Shown here: positions 1 through 7,881 of the stretch, one piece after another
Position numbering within the stretch: position 1 is the first letter of the stretch
How the letters are laid out: each line of letters opens with the position of its first letter
Origin: an uncultured bacterium
GTDB lineage: Bacteria; Bacteroidota; Rhodothermia; Rhodothermales; UBA10348
Reading direction: 5' to 3'
Assembly: GCA_943788505.1 (NCBI GenBank)
Contig: CALSQR010000002.1
Span: 1,308,161 to 1,345,010 of the forward strand
DNA length: 36,850 nt
Position numbers and translations under genes: made by a program
The notes under the pieces: model-generated
Databases searched by the model: none
What the model was told of the DNA's origin: nothing
What the model saw: the letters and a program-made list of their open reading frames with translations, nothing else

Positions 1-1
1 G

Positions 2-1522
2 GGTACGATTCAGCAGCCAGAAACAGAGGAAGGCAATCGTACTTCCCGCAATTTTGGACAGGCGATTGCCGTGAGCGGTAATGACCTATTGGTTGGCGCA
101 TCGAGAACGGTCTTCGTCTACAATGTTGTTAATACAGAAGTGGCGCCTGTTGTCATCGACGGGCCGGAAGGGCAGAAGGGGAACGGCTTCGGCATCGGCA
201 TCGACATTGAAGGAGACGTCCTTGCCATCGGTGCTCCGGATGCTGACTACGGTTCTGGTCTAGCGCATATTTTCGAGCGTGGCGAAGACGGACTGTGGAC
301 GATGGTTTCATCAGCGGAGTCCGAGGTGACCAGGATGGAATCTGTCACAGGTACGGACAAGATTGAATGCAAGGAAGGACTTGCCAACGGCCTTTTCCCT
401 TGTGATGGCGTTGACATGCTGTCTATGGTTTCGACAGACGACCTTGCGCACGATCGTGGGGCCAACCTGAATGATGTTTGGGGGTGGACTGATCCGGATA
501 CGGACAAGGAGTATGTACTCGCTGGTCGTACCGACGGAACGTCATTCATCGACATTTCAGATCCAGCCAACCCTGTTGTGATTGGTCAGGTTATGCGTAC
601 GGCAGGTTCACCAGGTGCTTGGTGGCGCGATATCAAGACCTATCAGAACTATGCGTACATCGTCGCCGACGGATCGGGCGATCACGGTATGCAGGTTTTC
701 GATTTGACTCGTCTTCGCGATGTGGATCCAGCCGACATGCCAGTCGACTTTGATCCAGATATGACGTATCGCGGGGTAGCTAGTTCGCACAACATCATCA
801 TTAACGAGGAAACTGGGTTTGGCTACGCTATCGGAAGCCAGTCCGGCCCGGGAGGATGCGGCGGACAGCTACACATGCTGGACCTGAGTAACCCTGGAGA
901 CCCACAATTTGTTGGATGTTTCACCAATCCTGAATACGGCGGAACGCATGATGCGCAATGCGTCATTTATCGCGGTTCAGATGCCGATTATGTAGGCCGG
1001 GAAGTATGCTTCAACTCCAACAGCAATGCGCTCATTTTGGGCGATGTTACGGACAAAGACAATCCGGTAACCATCACGGTAGCAGAGTACCCGAACACAG
1101 CATATACCCATCAGGGATGGCTGAGTGAGGACCACAACTACTTCTACATGAACGATGAGTTGGATGAAATGAATAACATCGTGGATAAGACACGCACGCT
1201 TATCTGGGATATGAGCGATTTGGATGAGCCGATTCTCGTCAGCGAGTTCTATCACAATAATGGCGCCAGTGATCATAATCTCTATATCCGTGGCAGCCTC
1301 ATGTATCAGTCCAACTATCAGGCAGGGCTTCGCATCATAGACATTACTGATCGCGAGAATCCTATTGAGGTGGGATCATTTGACACCGCGCCGACGGCTG
1401 ACAACGTCGCTGGCTTTGCTGGCAGCTGGAGCAACTACCCATACTTCAAGAGCGGTGTGATTGTAGTCAGTAGCCAGGCTGAAGGCATCTTCATTCTGCG
1501 CAAGCAAGAGGCCGACATTTAG
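2..1522 (+). CDS. FG-GAP/LVIVD choice-of-anchor B family secreted protein (5' partial)
   Basis: The reading frame is open from base 2 and has no stop before 1522, so the gene begins outside the window; the GTG at 71 is an internal codon. The visible N-terminal part has two FG-GAP-like units (FGQAIAVSGNDLLVGAS, then FGIGIDIEGDVLAIGAPD), the blade motif of extracellular beta-propellers. The rest matches the choice-of-anchor B/LVIVD family: a NDVWGWTDPDTDKEY segment, then repeated blades ending in DISDPANPVVIG, DLSNPGDPQFVG and DITDRENPIEVG. Cysteine pairs fit an extracytoplasmic protein. The C-terminus ends EGIFILRKQEADI with no obvious sorting tail, although many relatives carry one. The function is unknown; such proteins are secreted or surface-bound. 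It converges on the DM13 gene across a strong hairpin. Family assignment is confident, role is not. Confidence 0.85.
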   Translation, partial: GTIQQPETEEGNRTSRNFGQAIAVSGNDLLVGASRTVFVYNVVNTEVAPVVIDGPEGQKGNGFGIGIDIEGDVLAIGAPDADYGSGLAHIFERGEDGLWTMVSSAESEVTRMESVTGTDKIECKEGLANGLFPCDGVDMLSMVSTDDLAHDRGANLNDVWGWTDPDTDKEYVLAGRTDGTSFIDISDPANPVVIGQVMRTAGSPGAWWRDIKTYQNYAYIVADGSGDHGMQVFDLTRLRDVDPADMPVDFDPDMTYRGVASSHNIIINEETGFGYAIGSQSGPGGCGGQLHMLDLSNPGDPQFVGCFTNPEYGGTHDAQCVIYRGSDADYVGREVCFNSNSNALILGDVTDKDNPVTITVAEYPNTAYTHQGWLSEDHNYFYMNDELDEMNNIVDKTRTLIWDMSDLDEPILVSEFYHNNGASDHNLYIRGSLMYQSNYQAGLRIIDITDRENPIEVGSFDTAPTADNVAGFAGSWSNYPYFKSGVIVVSSQAEGIFILRKQEADI

Positions 1523-1544
1523 ACCGTCTGGTTAGTGGATTTGG

Positions 1545-1578
1545 GTAGGCCCGGGGCGCGAATGCGCCCCGGGCCTAC
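1545..1578. terminator. Perfect 15-bp GC-rich hairpin between convergent genes
   Basis: Arms GTAGGCCCGGGGCGC (1545-1559) and GCGCCCCGGGCCTAC (1564-1578) pair perfectly around a GAAT loop. It lies between the stop of the LVIVD gene (1522) and the stop of the minus-strand DM13 gene (1613). There is no T-run on either side, so it is not a textbook intrinsic terminator. Its place between convergent genes suggests a bidirectional transcription block or 3'-end stabiliser. Confidence 0.6.
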
Positions 1579-1612
1579 TGTATAATCGACGTTTGGCTAT
1601 CCTTCGAAAGGC

Positions 1613-2050
1613 CTATTTCAGCTCGGCGAAGGCAAAAGTGACGTTATACGGCACGCAGTGCACCAGAACGTGTGTGTAATTGTCGAGAGAAAGGCTACTG
1701 GGAACTGCGTAGTTCTGTGCTCCGGAAGGAGAAATAAAGGAGCCCAGATTTACGGCGTCGCTCGTTGGGAATTCTGCATTGGATAGATAGACAAATAGCC
1801 CAGGACCGTCTGATAGAGAAAAATCCTCCGAAAACATCAGCTGCAGCATTTCATTGGGGAGCGTGTTCAGCGTTGCTTTGCCCATGGTGGTTTTGCCATT
1901 CAATGGCTCGAATTCGCCAGTGCGAAACGTCGCAGTATTGATCACCTCGCCTATGTCATCAGAAGGGTTCGGAGCTGTCATCATGGATTCATTTCCGCAA
2001 CCTGCTACCAGAATGATGAGAAGAAGGAAAAAGGATGGGATTGATTTCAT
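1613..2050 (-). CDS. DM13 domain lipoprotein
   Basis: This is a 145-aa protein with a lipoprotein signal peptide: a charged start, a hydrophobic run and the lipobox LVAGC with Cys18 as the lipidated residue. Residues about 45-145 match the DM13 domain: a GKATL strand, a central SLSDGPGLFVYLSNAE segment, an LGSF strand, then NYAVP and the terminal HCVPYNVTFAFAEL with the conserved cysteine. DM13 is proposed from sequence analysis to be a redox or electron-transfer domain of extracellular proteins; biochemical proof is thin. It is probably anchored in the outer or inner membrane facing the periplasm. The 101-bp gap to the upstream acetyltransferase gene and a separate hairpin downstream suggest its own transcript. 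Domain call is firm, role inferred. Confidence 0.8.
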   Translation of the reverse strand: MKSIPSFFLLLIILVAGCGNESMMTAPNPSDDIGEVINTATFRTGEFEPLNGKTTMGKATLNTLPNEMLQLMFSEDFSLSDGPGLFVYLSNAEFPTSDAVNLGSFISPSGAQNYAVPSSLSLDNYTHVLVHCVPYNVTFAFAELK

Positions 2051-2151
2051 AGACTCGGTGTTTTTTCCTTGAGTAGGGCTTTGACGGCGTGCGATTGTAC
2101 AAAAAGTCTGTCTAGGGGAGGTTTGGCGATTGGTTTAATAAGCAACGACCG

Positions 2152-2739
2152 TCATCGTCCCCTTTTTAGACGTTTTTGAAGCTCATCACGCACGCCAGGC
2201 CATTCATTTCGAATGACGCTGTAGTACACGGTGTCTCGGAGGGTGCCATCGTGGCGCTGCATATGTGCTCGGTGCAGGCCTTCATATTTTGCTCCGAGGC
2301 GTAGGATAGCGATTCGTGATCGCTCATTGAGGGCATCCGTTTTCCATTCGACACGATTGCATCCCACTACCTCGAAAGCCCACTCCAGCATCAGGAGCTT
2401 GGCTTCCGTATTTACGGCCGTTCGCTGCCAGGCTGGCGTAATCCACGTCCACCCAATTTCCATTCGCCTATGTGGAAGACTGATGGCTGCAAAGCGCGTC
2501 GAGCCGATGACCGTCCCGCCGTCCCTCAGCACGGTGGCAAAGGGAAATTGATCACCCCTCTGCTGAGCATTCAGAGCGATTTCTATATAGTTCGCCATAT
2601 CCTCGCGCGATCGGACGGGCGACGCATTGTGCATCCAAATGGACGGGTCCCGTCCTACCTCGCAGAAGGCATCGAGATGATCTGCTGTCAAGGGCTCTAG
2701 GCGAACTACTTGACCTTCGAGAGTGATGGGGTCGAGCAT
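2152..2739 (-). CDS. GNAT family N-acetyltransferase (RimJ/RimL-like)
   Basis: A 195-aa protein of the RimJ/RimL-type GNAT branch that transfers acetyl from acetyl-CoA to an amine. Features visible: LEGQVVRLEPLTADHLDAF at the N-terminus (beta1/alpha1), FATVLRDGGTVIGSTRF (beta2-beta3), RRMEIGWTWITPAWQRTAVN in place of the usual GYxxxPxxxGxG acetyl-CoA loop, and VVGCNRVEWKTDALNERSRIAILRLGAKYEG, the typical N-x-x-S-x-x-x-x-x-LGF/A-E block. In this subfamily WTWITPAWQRTAVNTEAK is the normal version of the loop. The substrate cannot be read from sequence; it may be an N-terminus, an antibiotic or a small amine. Its start lies 35 bp from a perfect palindrome at 2774-2792, so it may share that operator with the divergent 57-codon ORF. 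Confidence 0.85.
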   Translation of the reverse strand: MLDPITLEGQVVRLEPLTADHLDAFCEVGRDPSIWMHNASPVRSREDMANYIEIALNAQQRGDQFPFATVLRDGGTVIGSTRFAAISLPHRRMEIGWTWITPAWQRTAVNTEAKLLMLEWAFEVVGCNRVEWKTDALNERSRIAILRLGAKYEGLHRAHMQRHDGTLRDTVYYSVIRNEWPGVRDELQKRLKRGR

Positions 2740-2766
2740 GAGAAAGGGCTTCGGAAACGAGGAACT

Positions 2767-2794
2767 TTGATAATGTAACTATTATAGTTACAAT
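2767..2794 (+). promoter_or_regulatory. Promoter with an embedded 19-bp palindromic operator
   Basis: TTGATA (2767-2772) and TACAAT (2789-2794) are separated by 16 bp, a good sigma-70-type pair pointing right. The spacer contains a perfect palindrome TGTAACTATTATAGTTACA (2774-2792; 8-bp arms, 3-bp centre) that would block polymerase if bound. The layout is typical of a repressor site of the TetR, MarR or HxlR type. The palindrome also contains TATAAT on the minus strand, so it could serve the divergent acetyltransferase gene (start 2739) too. No regulator gene lies beside it. Confidence 0.55.
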
Positions 2795-2807
2795 TTAGGT
2801 ACATCCA

Positions 2808-2981
2808 ATGAAACGCCACATATCATGCGTTTTTTCTATTCCTGCTTCTTTTGCTCTTGGATGCGCCATTTTTGCACCTCGAGACCTTCGTCCAGAAGAG
2901 CCCGCTGAACTCGGAGATCTCCTTGGGTTTGGGGCTACAAATGTGCGTTACCGCGTGATGGAGATGTTTGCTATTCCATGA
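2808..2981 (+). CDS. 57-aa ORF downstream of an operator-controlled promoter; possible truncated lipoprotein
   Basis: ATG at 2808 lies 13 bp after the -10 box, so the transcript would be nearly leaderless. The 57-aa product starts MKRHISCVFSIPASFALGC, which looks like a short signal peptide with a weak lipobox (ALGC, Cys19), followed by an acidic, proline-containing stretch and a stop at 2979. I do not recognise a domain. It may be a small lipoprotein or the surviving 5' end of a longer decayed gene, because the 300 bp after it hold only short open stretches. The support is the promoter geometry and the signal-like start; coding status is uncertain. Confidence 0.35.
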   Translation: MKRHISCVFSIPASFALGCAIFAPRDLRPEEPAELGDLLGFGATNVRYRVMEMFAIP

Positions 2982-3274
2982 GGCGGGTAGATTCAGGGGC
3001 TGATCGTGCGAACCGCGTTCGGACTATGAGGTGATTGAAGCCGGTCCCTGCGTCTTTGCCCTAAGGGGGCATGGCTAAGTGAATGTTCACTTCTGATCTC
3101 GATCTTCCGGGGTTCCATGGAGAACGCTCAAGGCCCTTAAGCAATCTTGTTGTACGTTTGTACAAGAAGTTTGCCTAAGGGAGTGGGAGAGCCTCGCGGG
3201 CCTTGTATTCGGCGAATCCTATCGCTCGCATGGCCGTTTTTCCCACGCGTAGAGTCAGTCGACCCGACAGACAC
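2982..3274. other. Gene-free gap with two operator-like palindromes
   Basis: No convincing gene is present between the 57-codon ORF and the clpP terminator. The stretch contains two perfect inverted repeats, AAGTGAATGTTCACTT (3077-3092) and TTGTACGTTTGTACAA (3150-3165). A short open stretch near 3023-3075 encodes SDYEVIEAGPCVFALRGHG before a stop and could be a coding remnant. Short ORFs on both strands near 3147-3398 overlap the terminator and the clpP 3' end and have no family features. Confidence 0.5.
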
Positions 3275-3310
3275 AAAAAAAGGGGGGCGCGGCCTGCGGC
3301 CGCGCCCCCC
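3275..3310 (-). terminator. Intrinsic terminator of clpP
   Basis: Stem GGGGGGCGCGGCC (3282-3294), loop TGC, and the exact complement GGCCGCGCCCCCC (3298-3310) form a 13-bp perfect hairpin. Seven A residues at 3275-3281 become a T-run after the hairpin on the minus strand. It lies 25 bp beyond the clpP stop. This is the strongest canonical terminator in the window. Confidence 0.92.
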
Positions 3311-3334
3311 AATACGTCCGGATAATAAATCCGG

Positions 3335-4036
3335 TCAGTCTTTTTTCTCAGGCTTAGGCTGCGTGCCAGGCATGAGTACGTTGTCGATGAGACCATAGTC
3401 TTTGGCCTCAGCGGCGCTCATCCAGTAGTCACGATCGCCATCGGATTCAATCTTCTCCGCTGACTGGCCCGTATGATGAGCAAGAATGCCGTAAAGGCTC
3501 TTTTTCATTTTCAGGATTTCGCGGGCCTGGATTTCAATATCTGAAGCCTGTCCTTGCGCGCCACCTAGAGGTTGGTGCACCATGATGCGTGAGTTGGGCA
3601 AGGATGCTCGTTTATCCTTGGCGCCAGCAGCCAACAACACCGCACCCATCGAAGCCGCTAGTCCGACACAGATGGTCGAAACCTTAGGACTGATGAACTG
3701 CATCGTGTCGTAAATGGCTAGACCGCTATCGATCGAACCCCCTGGCGAGTTGACGTAAATATTGATGTCACGGTCAGGATCTTCACTCGTCAAGTAAAGA
3801 AGCTGCGCAACCATAAGGTTAGCAATAGCATCATTGATGGGCGTACCCAACATGATGATGCGCTCCTTGAGGAGGCGACTGTAGATGTCGTAAGCGCGTT
3901 CGCCCCGGCTTGACTGCTCCACAACCATCGGCACCAGCTGACTCATTGGAGCGCCCTGGAAGGGACCGCTGTGGATGCCGCTCGGTAATGAGCTGCTGTG
4001 GAGGCTTTTCGAGAATTTTAGAAAGTCGTCGACCAT
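3335..4036 (-). CDS. clpP: ATP-dependent Clp protease proteolytic subunit ClpP
   Basis: ClpP is the serine-protease ring of the Clp machine, which degrades unfolded and tagged proteins handed over by ClpX or ClpA/C in the cytoplasm. The 233-aa product has the catalytic serine in [11 protein letters not shown] (Ser129), the histidine in MVHQPLGG (His154) and the aspartate in [11 protein letters not shown] (about Asp203), plus [15 protein letters not shown]. The body aligns from about [11 protein letters not shown] (Met31), so ATG at 3946 is an alternative start; Bacteroidota ClpPs often carry an N-terminal extension, so the longer start is kept. tig is on the same strand two genes upstream, but a TonB receptor gene lies between them and clpX does not follow. 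A perfect hairpin plus T-run terminates it. Confidence 0.95.
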   Translation of the reverse strand: MVDDFLKFSKSLHSSSLPSGIHSGPFQGAPMSQLVPMVVEQSSRGERAYDIYSRLLKERIIMLGTPINDAIANLMVAQLLYLTSEDPDRDINIYVNSPGGSIDSGLAIYDTMQFISPKVSTICVGLAASMGAVLLAAGAKDKRASLPNSRIMVHQPLGGAQGQASDIEIQAREILKMKKSLYGILAHHTGQSAEKIESDGDRDYWMSAAEAKDYGLIDNVLMPGTQPKPEKKD

Positions 4037-4082
4037 CAGGAAGCTAGGTTGATGCGGTGCTTGGATAGTGAAAGGCCTAAAT

Positions 4083-4131
4083 AAGGCACCCGGGGGTCAA
4101 ACGCCATCGACGCCTTGGCCAGGGTGCCTTT
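4083..4131 (-). terminator. Possible hairpin after the TonB receptor gene
   Basis: AAGGCACCC (4083-4091) and GGGTGCCTT (4122-4130) are exact complements about 30 bp apart, in the 151-bp gap between the receptor stop (4188) and the clpP start (4036). On the minus strand the second arm is followed by ATTTAGG. The long loop makes it a weak terminator candidate; it could also be an operator or leader structure for clpP. Confidence 0.3.
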
Positions 4132-4187
4132 CGAACCAGTCCTGTTATCGGCGGGTTCCGCCAGAGATGAAGTCTATCGAAGCTACA

Positions 4188-6287
4188 TTAAAAAGTCCAT
4201 TCAATACCTAGTAGTAGCGTTCTACCTGCAGCTGGGTAGAGGAATAGTACATCCGAACCGGCAGGATCTGGGTAGGCTGTGGTACTGTACTCCTTGTCGA
4301 GCAGATTCCAAACATCGACCATGAAGCGTCCAGATCCACGCGTCCAAGATGCTTGAAGCTGCATCGTGGCATAATTGTCCATCTCGACAAGGTTTGTGTC
4401 ATCGACATACATACCGCGATTGCCCACTGCAGATAGGCTCATAAAAAGCGGTCCCCGATCGGCTGCTAGGCCGGCATTGAAACTATGCCTAGGGATAGCT
4501 TTAACGGCATTACCCTTCAATTCTCCCTTGCTGAAGGTTACTTCCTGCAGTGCATAATTGGCATGGGCCGAGAACATTCCTTTACTCACCCGGAGTCCAC
4601 TTTCAATTCCCTGATGCCGGCTCTCACCTATGTTCACGTTTGAAAACGTGTCGAATGAAAAGTCGATCTCATCTGTCATGTCGATGCGATAGACGGACAT
4701 TTCCATATTTGCTGTCCAACCAGTATTGGTTGAAATACGATGGTAAAGACCTGCTTCTACATTGAAACCGCGCTGTGGATCGAGCTGATCACTCGCTATT
4801 TGAACGCTGTAAGGTGGAAAGGGAACGGGAATCGCACGCAGGTCATAGAGTTGGTCAAGCGTCGGTGCTTTGAAGGACTTTGAAACGCTCACATATACAT
4901 TGCCCACTTGGTCAGCGCGCGCGATCCAGCGATAGTTAATACCAGCCTTTGGGCTGACGGCAGTATGATCAGCCTCTTCAGCCGGCTCTGAAAAGCCTTC
5001 TTTCTCTTCGAACTGATCGCTGATCATGTCCGCGCGTACGCCCAAGGAGACGCGCAGGGCGGATGTCGGATTGAGATCCAGATGCGCAAATAATGCAGCC
5101 CTATCCCTTTTTGCTGTACCATCACTAAGCACCTCGCCGGGGCGGCCATCAGATAGCAAATAGGCATCATCCAGGCCACCGGTAGCAACAGAGCGGTATC
5201 GGCTATCCAACCCTCCACTCGAAAAATCAGTGCCAACGAGCAGGCTGTTTTCCATTGGAATAGGCAGGGAAACGTCTGACAGAATCAGTGATATCTGTGT
5301 AGACAGCGCATTAACACGCCGCTCTTGGGTATCTGCAAAATCGGCACTCAACGGAAGCGTGCGAAACAAGTCGAGACCACGGCTTTCCGCTGAAATGGAA
5401 GCGTCCAGCGTTCCCCAATCCTTCTTCAATTGCCCGTTTATTCCCGAATGAGTCGTCGTTTCGCTGCCCTCGTCAAAGCGGAAGAAGAGCAAGCTGGCGT
5501 CACGGCCGCCTGTCAAGTCACTATCCCGAATCGGGCCAGGTACTTCGTAGTCACGGGTGGTGGCAGAGAGATCCATCGACAGTTTCAAATCGTCTCGGTC
5601 AACGATCGTACCCGTACCCTGTATCGTAATGGCCTGTCGGCTGGAATGATCGCGATAGCCATCCGTGGCGTCGATCCTACCAGAAAGACTATATCGTGGT
5701 CGAATCAATGAGGCCTGAACATCGCTAGTCCCAAATCCACCATATCGCGCCCGGATATTTGCTTGGCGTAGGCCAGAAGCAGGCGTAATAATGTTCATTA
5801 CGGCGCCAATGGCTGCATCTCCATATAGGGATGATGCCCCACCGCGAAGCACTTCAACGGAACTACCAGGGGGTAATATCACCCGATCCCAGTTAACCAC
5901 TCCGTTTTCGATATTGTTTATGGGACGGCCGTTAATAAGCACTACCACATACTCGGCTTCACCACCGCCATAGAATCCACGGGTGACAACCTGTGGCTCC
6001 CATCCTGAGCCCCCAAAATCCAGCACCGTGATGCCAGGAAGTCTGGTCAATAAATCGGCGGGATTGCGTAAAGGGCGCTGTTCAAGCGAGCGAGCATCAA
6101 GCAAAGAAACGCCAGCCGTCGAAAGCGATCGTTGGGATGTCGTGCGTTCCGCCGTAACCACAATAGGATCTAACGTGCGGGAAAGCAGAGAGTCGGCTTC
6201 CTGACCTCGAGCCGGAAGGGCCATCGAGAAAAAGAGAGCCATAAAAACCGAAAATGCGCGGGGTGCAAAGCGAAAGGGTGCGTACAT
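4188..6287 (-). CDS. TonB-dependent outer-membrane receptor
   Basis: A 699-aa outer-membrane receptor that would import a scarce ligand (siderophore, cobalamin, metal chelate or similar) using TonB energy. A Sec signal peptide ends about ARGQ (residues 26-29). A TonB-box-like DPIVVTAERT follows at about 41-50, then a plug domain with ARSLEQRPLRNPADLLTRLPGI, VTRGFYGGGEAEYVVVLINGRPINN and VEVLRGGASSLYGDAAIGAVMNIITP. The remainder is a 22-strand-type barrel ending LLLGIEWTF with the terminal phenylalanine needed for barrel insertion. There is no N-terminal carboxypeptidase-like domain and no SusD partner, so it is not a SusC. The plug is most like the BtuB/FepA style, but the ligand cannot be named. 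No complete cobalamin riboswitch was seen in the 129-bp upstream gap. Confidence 0.9.
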   Translation of the reverse strand: MYAPFRFAPRAFSVFMALFFSMALPARGQEADSLLSRTLDPIVVTAERTTSQRSLSTAGVSLLDARSLEQRPLRNPADLLTRLPGITVLDFGGSGWEPQVVTRGFYGGGEAEYVVVLINGRPINNIENGVVNWDRVILPPGSSVEVLRGGASSLYGDAAIGAVMNIITPASGLRQANIRARYGGFGTSDVQASLIRPRYSLSGRIDATDGYRDHSSRQAITIQGTGTIVDRDDLKLSMDLSATTRDYEVPGPIRDSDLTGGRDASLLFFRFDEGSETTTHSGINGQLKKDWGTLDASISAESRGLDLFRTLPLSADFADTQERRVNALSTQISLILSDVSLPIPMENSLLVGTDFSSGGLDSRYRSVATGGLDDAYLLSDGRPGEVLSDGTAKRDRAALFAHLDLNPTSALRVSLGVRADMISDQFEEKEGFSEPAEEADHTAVSPKAGINYRWIARADQVGNVYVSVSKSFKAPTLDQLYDLRAIPVPFPPYSVQIASDQLDPQRGFNVEAGLYHRISTNTGWTANMEMSVYRIDMTDEIDFSFDTFSNVNIGESRHQGIESGLRVSKGMFSAHANYALQEVTFSKGELKGNAVKAIPRHSFNAGLAADRGPLFMSLSAVGNRGMYVDDTNLVEMDNYATMQLQASWTRGSGRFMVDVWNLLDKEYSTTAYPDPAGSDVLFLYPAAGRTLLLGIEWTF

Positions 6288-6416
6288 AACATGCCTGTTG
6301 GGTGAACGGCTACTATCGAAATAGACAGTGCCGGGTCAATCCGGAACAGGCGCTACGTTACGGCAAACCGTCGAAAGTTTCAGGATTGAAACACTCATAA
6401 GCGCAGGAAGCAGGGC

Positions 6417-7718
6417 TCAGCCCTTCTTCAGTTCCTTCTCCCACTCTTTGCGATTTTTCTCTGTCACTTTCATGGACTCTTCGAGCCAGGTGAAGACACG
6501 ATCAGAAAGAATACCCTGATCGAGTTGGTCCATCAGTTGTGGCATCTGGGCGTAATACGATTTCATCATATCAGACCCAAATCCGCCTTGAGCAGCCATT
6601 TTTTCGAAATGCTCTTCGCGATCTGCTTCTGTGACCTCAAAACCGTGCTCAGCCACAATGGCATCGCGTATGAACATCCAGCGGGCCTGGTTTTCGGCGT
6701 CACCTTTACGGCTTTCTTTGAAACCAATTTCGTCGAAGCCTGCCGGTAATTCGTTGTCCGGACCTTTCGATTTGAGGTCGTTGACGTACGCGTCGAGGTA
6801 CATTTCAACCACTGACTTAGGCACATCGAATGTGTGCAGCTCAATCATCTTTTCGATGGCGTCGGACTGGAAATTTTCCTTGCTACGCTGAACCCATCCT
6901 TCAACCAACTGCTCATTTATCTGCGTGCGCAGCGCTTCAACAGTTTCAACCTGCTCGTTTGTCACCTTCTTGACGAGTTCGTCGTCCAGTTCAGGTAATT
7001 CGCGGACTTTGACTTCCTTCAGGGTCACCTCATAGTGACGCTTGTCTTCTCCCTCGAGTCCGGGAAATTTGACCTTTTTTGAAGCGCCTACTTTCATACC
7101 GGTGAGTGCTTTCTTGAGCTCCGGTAACAAGTTTTCATCGCTCAGCAGAAATGGGACGCCTTCTTGGCGCTCACTTTCTACCGGATCGCCGCTTTTAGCA
7201 TCTAGGCGCTGCAAGTCGACAATCACGTAGGAATCCTTCTTGGCAGGACCATCTGCAGGCGTCAGCTCCGCATGCTGTGACAACAGATGTTCGATCTCTT
7301 TCTCGAGGTCTTCCTCCGTCACCTCATGCTTGAGCTTCGAAATCTTGGTCTTGGACACATCGGCCAATTTGATCTCAGGGCGTACGCCAAAGTTTACCAC
7401 TGCACGCAGATCTCCACCATACTCATATTCGAGTTCGGTGATAGTTGGCTGGCCCAGAACGTCGTACTTCTTTTCCTCAAGTACGGTGGAGCGGAACGTC
7501 TTTTGGACGGCTTCTTCAGCAACTCCGTACGCAATGGCTTTGCCGTACACCTTCTTGACGACCGATGTCGGGACTTTTCCGGGACGGAAGCCCTTCATAT
7601 TGGTTCGGGCACGCTGGGCGCGGACAGCGGTTTCGATATCCGCGTTCAGATCGTCGGCGGTAGCCTTGATCTCCAGTTCCAGTTCAACGTCGCTGATATT
7701 CTTGATCTCAGTCTGCAT
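6417..7718 (-). CDS. tig: Trigger factor, ribosome-associated chaperone
   Basis: Trigger factor binds ribosomal protein L23 at the exit tunnel and shields nascent chains. The 433-aa length is normal. The ribosome-binding signature GFRPGKVP lies at about residues 43-50. The central region (about 150-245) is the FKBP-like peptidyl-prolyl isomerase domain, with an SYVIVDLQRLD strand, VPFLLSDENLLPELKKALTGMKVG and ending HYEVTLKEVKVRELPELDDELVKKV. The C-terminal helical arms (about 255-433) include the AENQARWMFIRDAIVAEHGFEVTEADR segment typical of the family. In many bacteria tig is directly followed by clpP and clpX; here the same-strand neighbour downstream is a TonB receptor, then clpP. Confidence 0.96.
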   Translation of the reverse strand: MQTEIKNISDVELELEIKATADDLNADIETAVRAQRARTNMKGFRPGKVPTSVVKKVYGKAIAYGVAEEAVQKTFRSTVLEEKKYDVLGQPTITELEYEYGGDLRAVVNFGVRPEIKLADVSKTKISKLKHEVTEEDLEKEIEHLLSQHAELTPADGPAKKDSYVIVDLQRLDAKSGDPVESERQEGVPFLLSDENLLPELKKALTGMKVGASKKVKFPGLEGEDKRHYEVTLKEVKVRELPELDDELVKKVTNEQVETVEALRTQINEQLVEGWVQRSKENFQSDAIEKMIELHTFDVPKSVVEMYLDAYVNDLKSKGPDNELPAGFDEIGFKESRKGDAENQARWMFIRDAIVAEHGFEVTEADREEHFEKMAAQGGFGSDMMKSYYAQMPQLMDQLDQGILSDRVFTWLEESMKVTEKNRKEWEKELKKG

Positions 7719-7881
7719 CGGGCATCAGATCTCGGTGGGAGTGGGCGTTCCAGCATCCGTTTGTGAATCAGAGGTGGCTGAATCCGGACGCAGAAAGGCA
7801 GAGCCAAACATCAACGGAGTAATCGTGGGAGGGTTCGTGCCAATCGGAGTGTCAAAGGCTCTTTCGGCGGCTTTTCACAAA

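Noticed and set aside
3147-3398. 83-aa ORF and a 73-aa minus-strand ORF
   Set aside because: Both cross the clpP terminator and the clpP 3' end; low-complexity products with no family signs.
6288-6416. Cobalamin riboswitch upstream of the TonB receptor
   Set aside because: Only scattered partial matches; the characteristic long structure does not fit into 129 bp.
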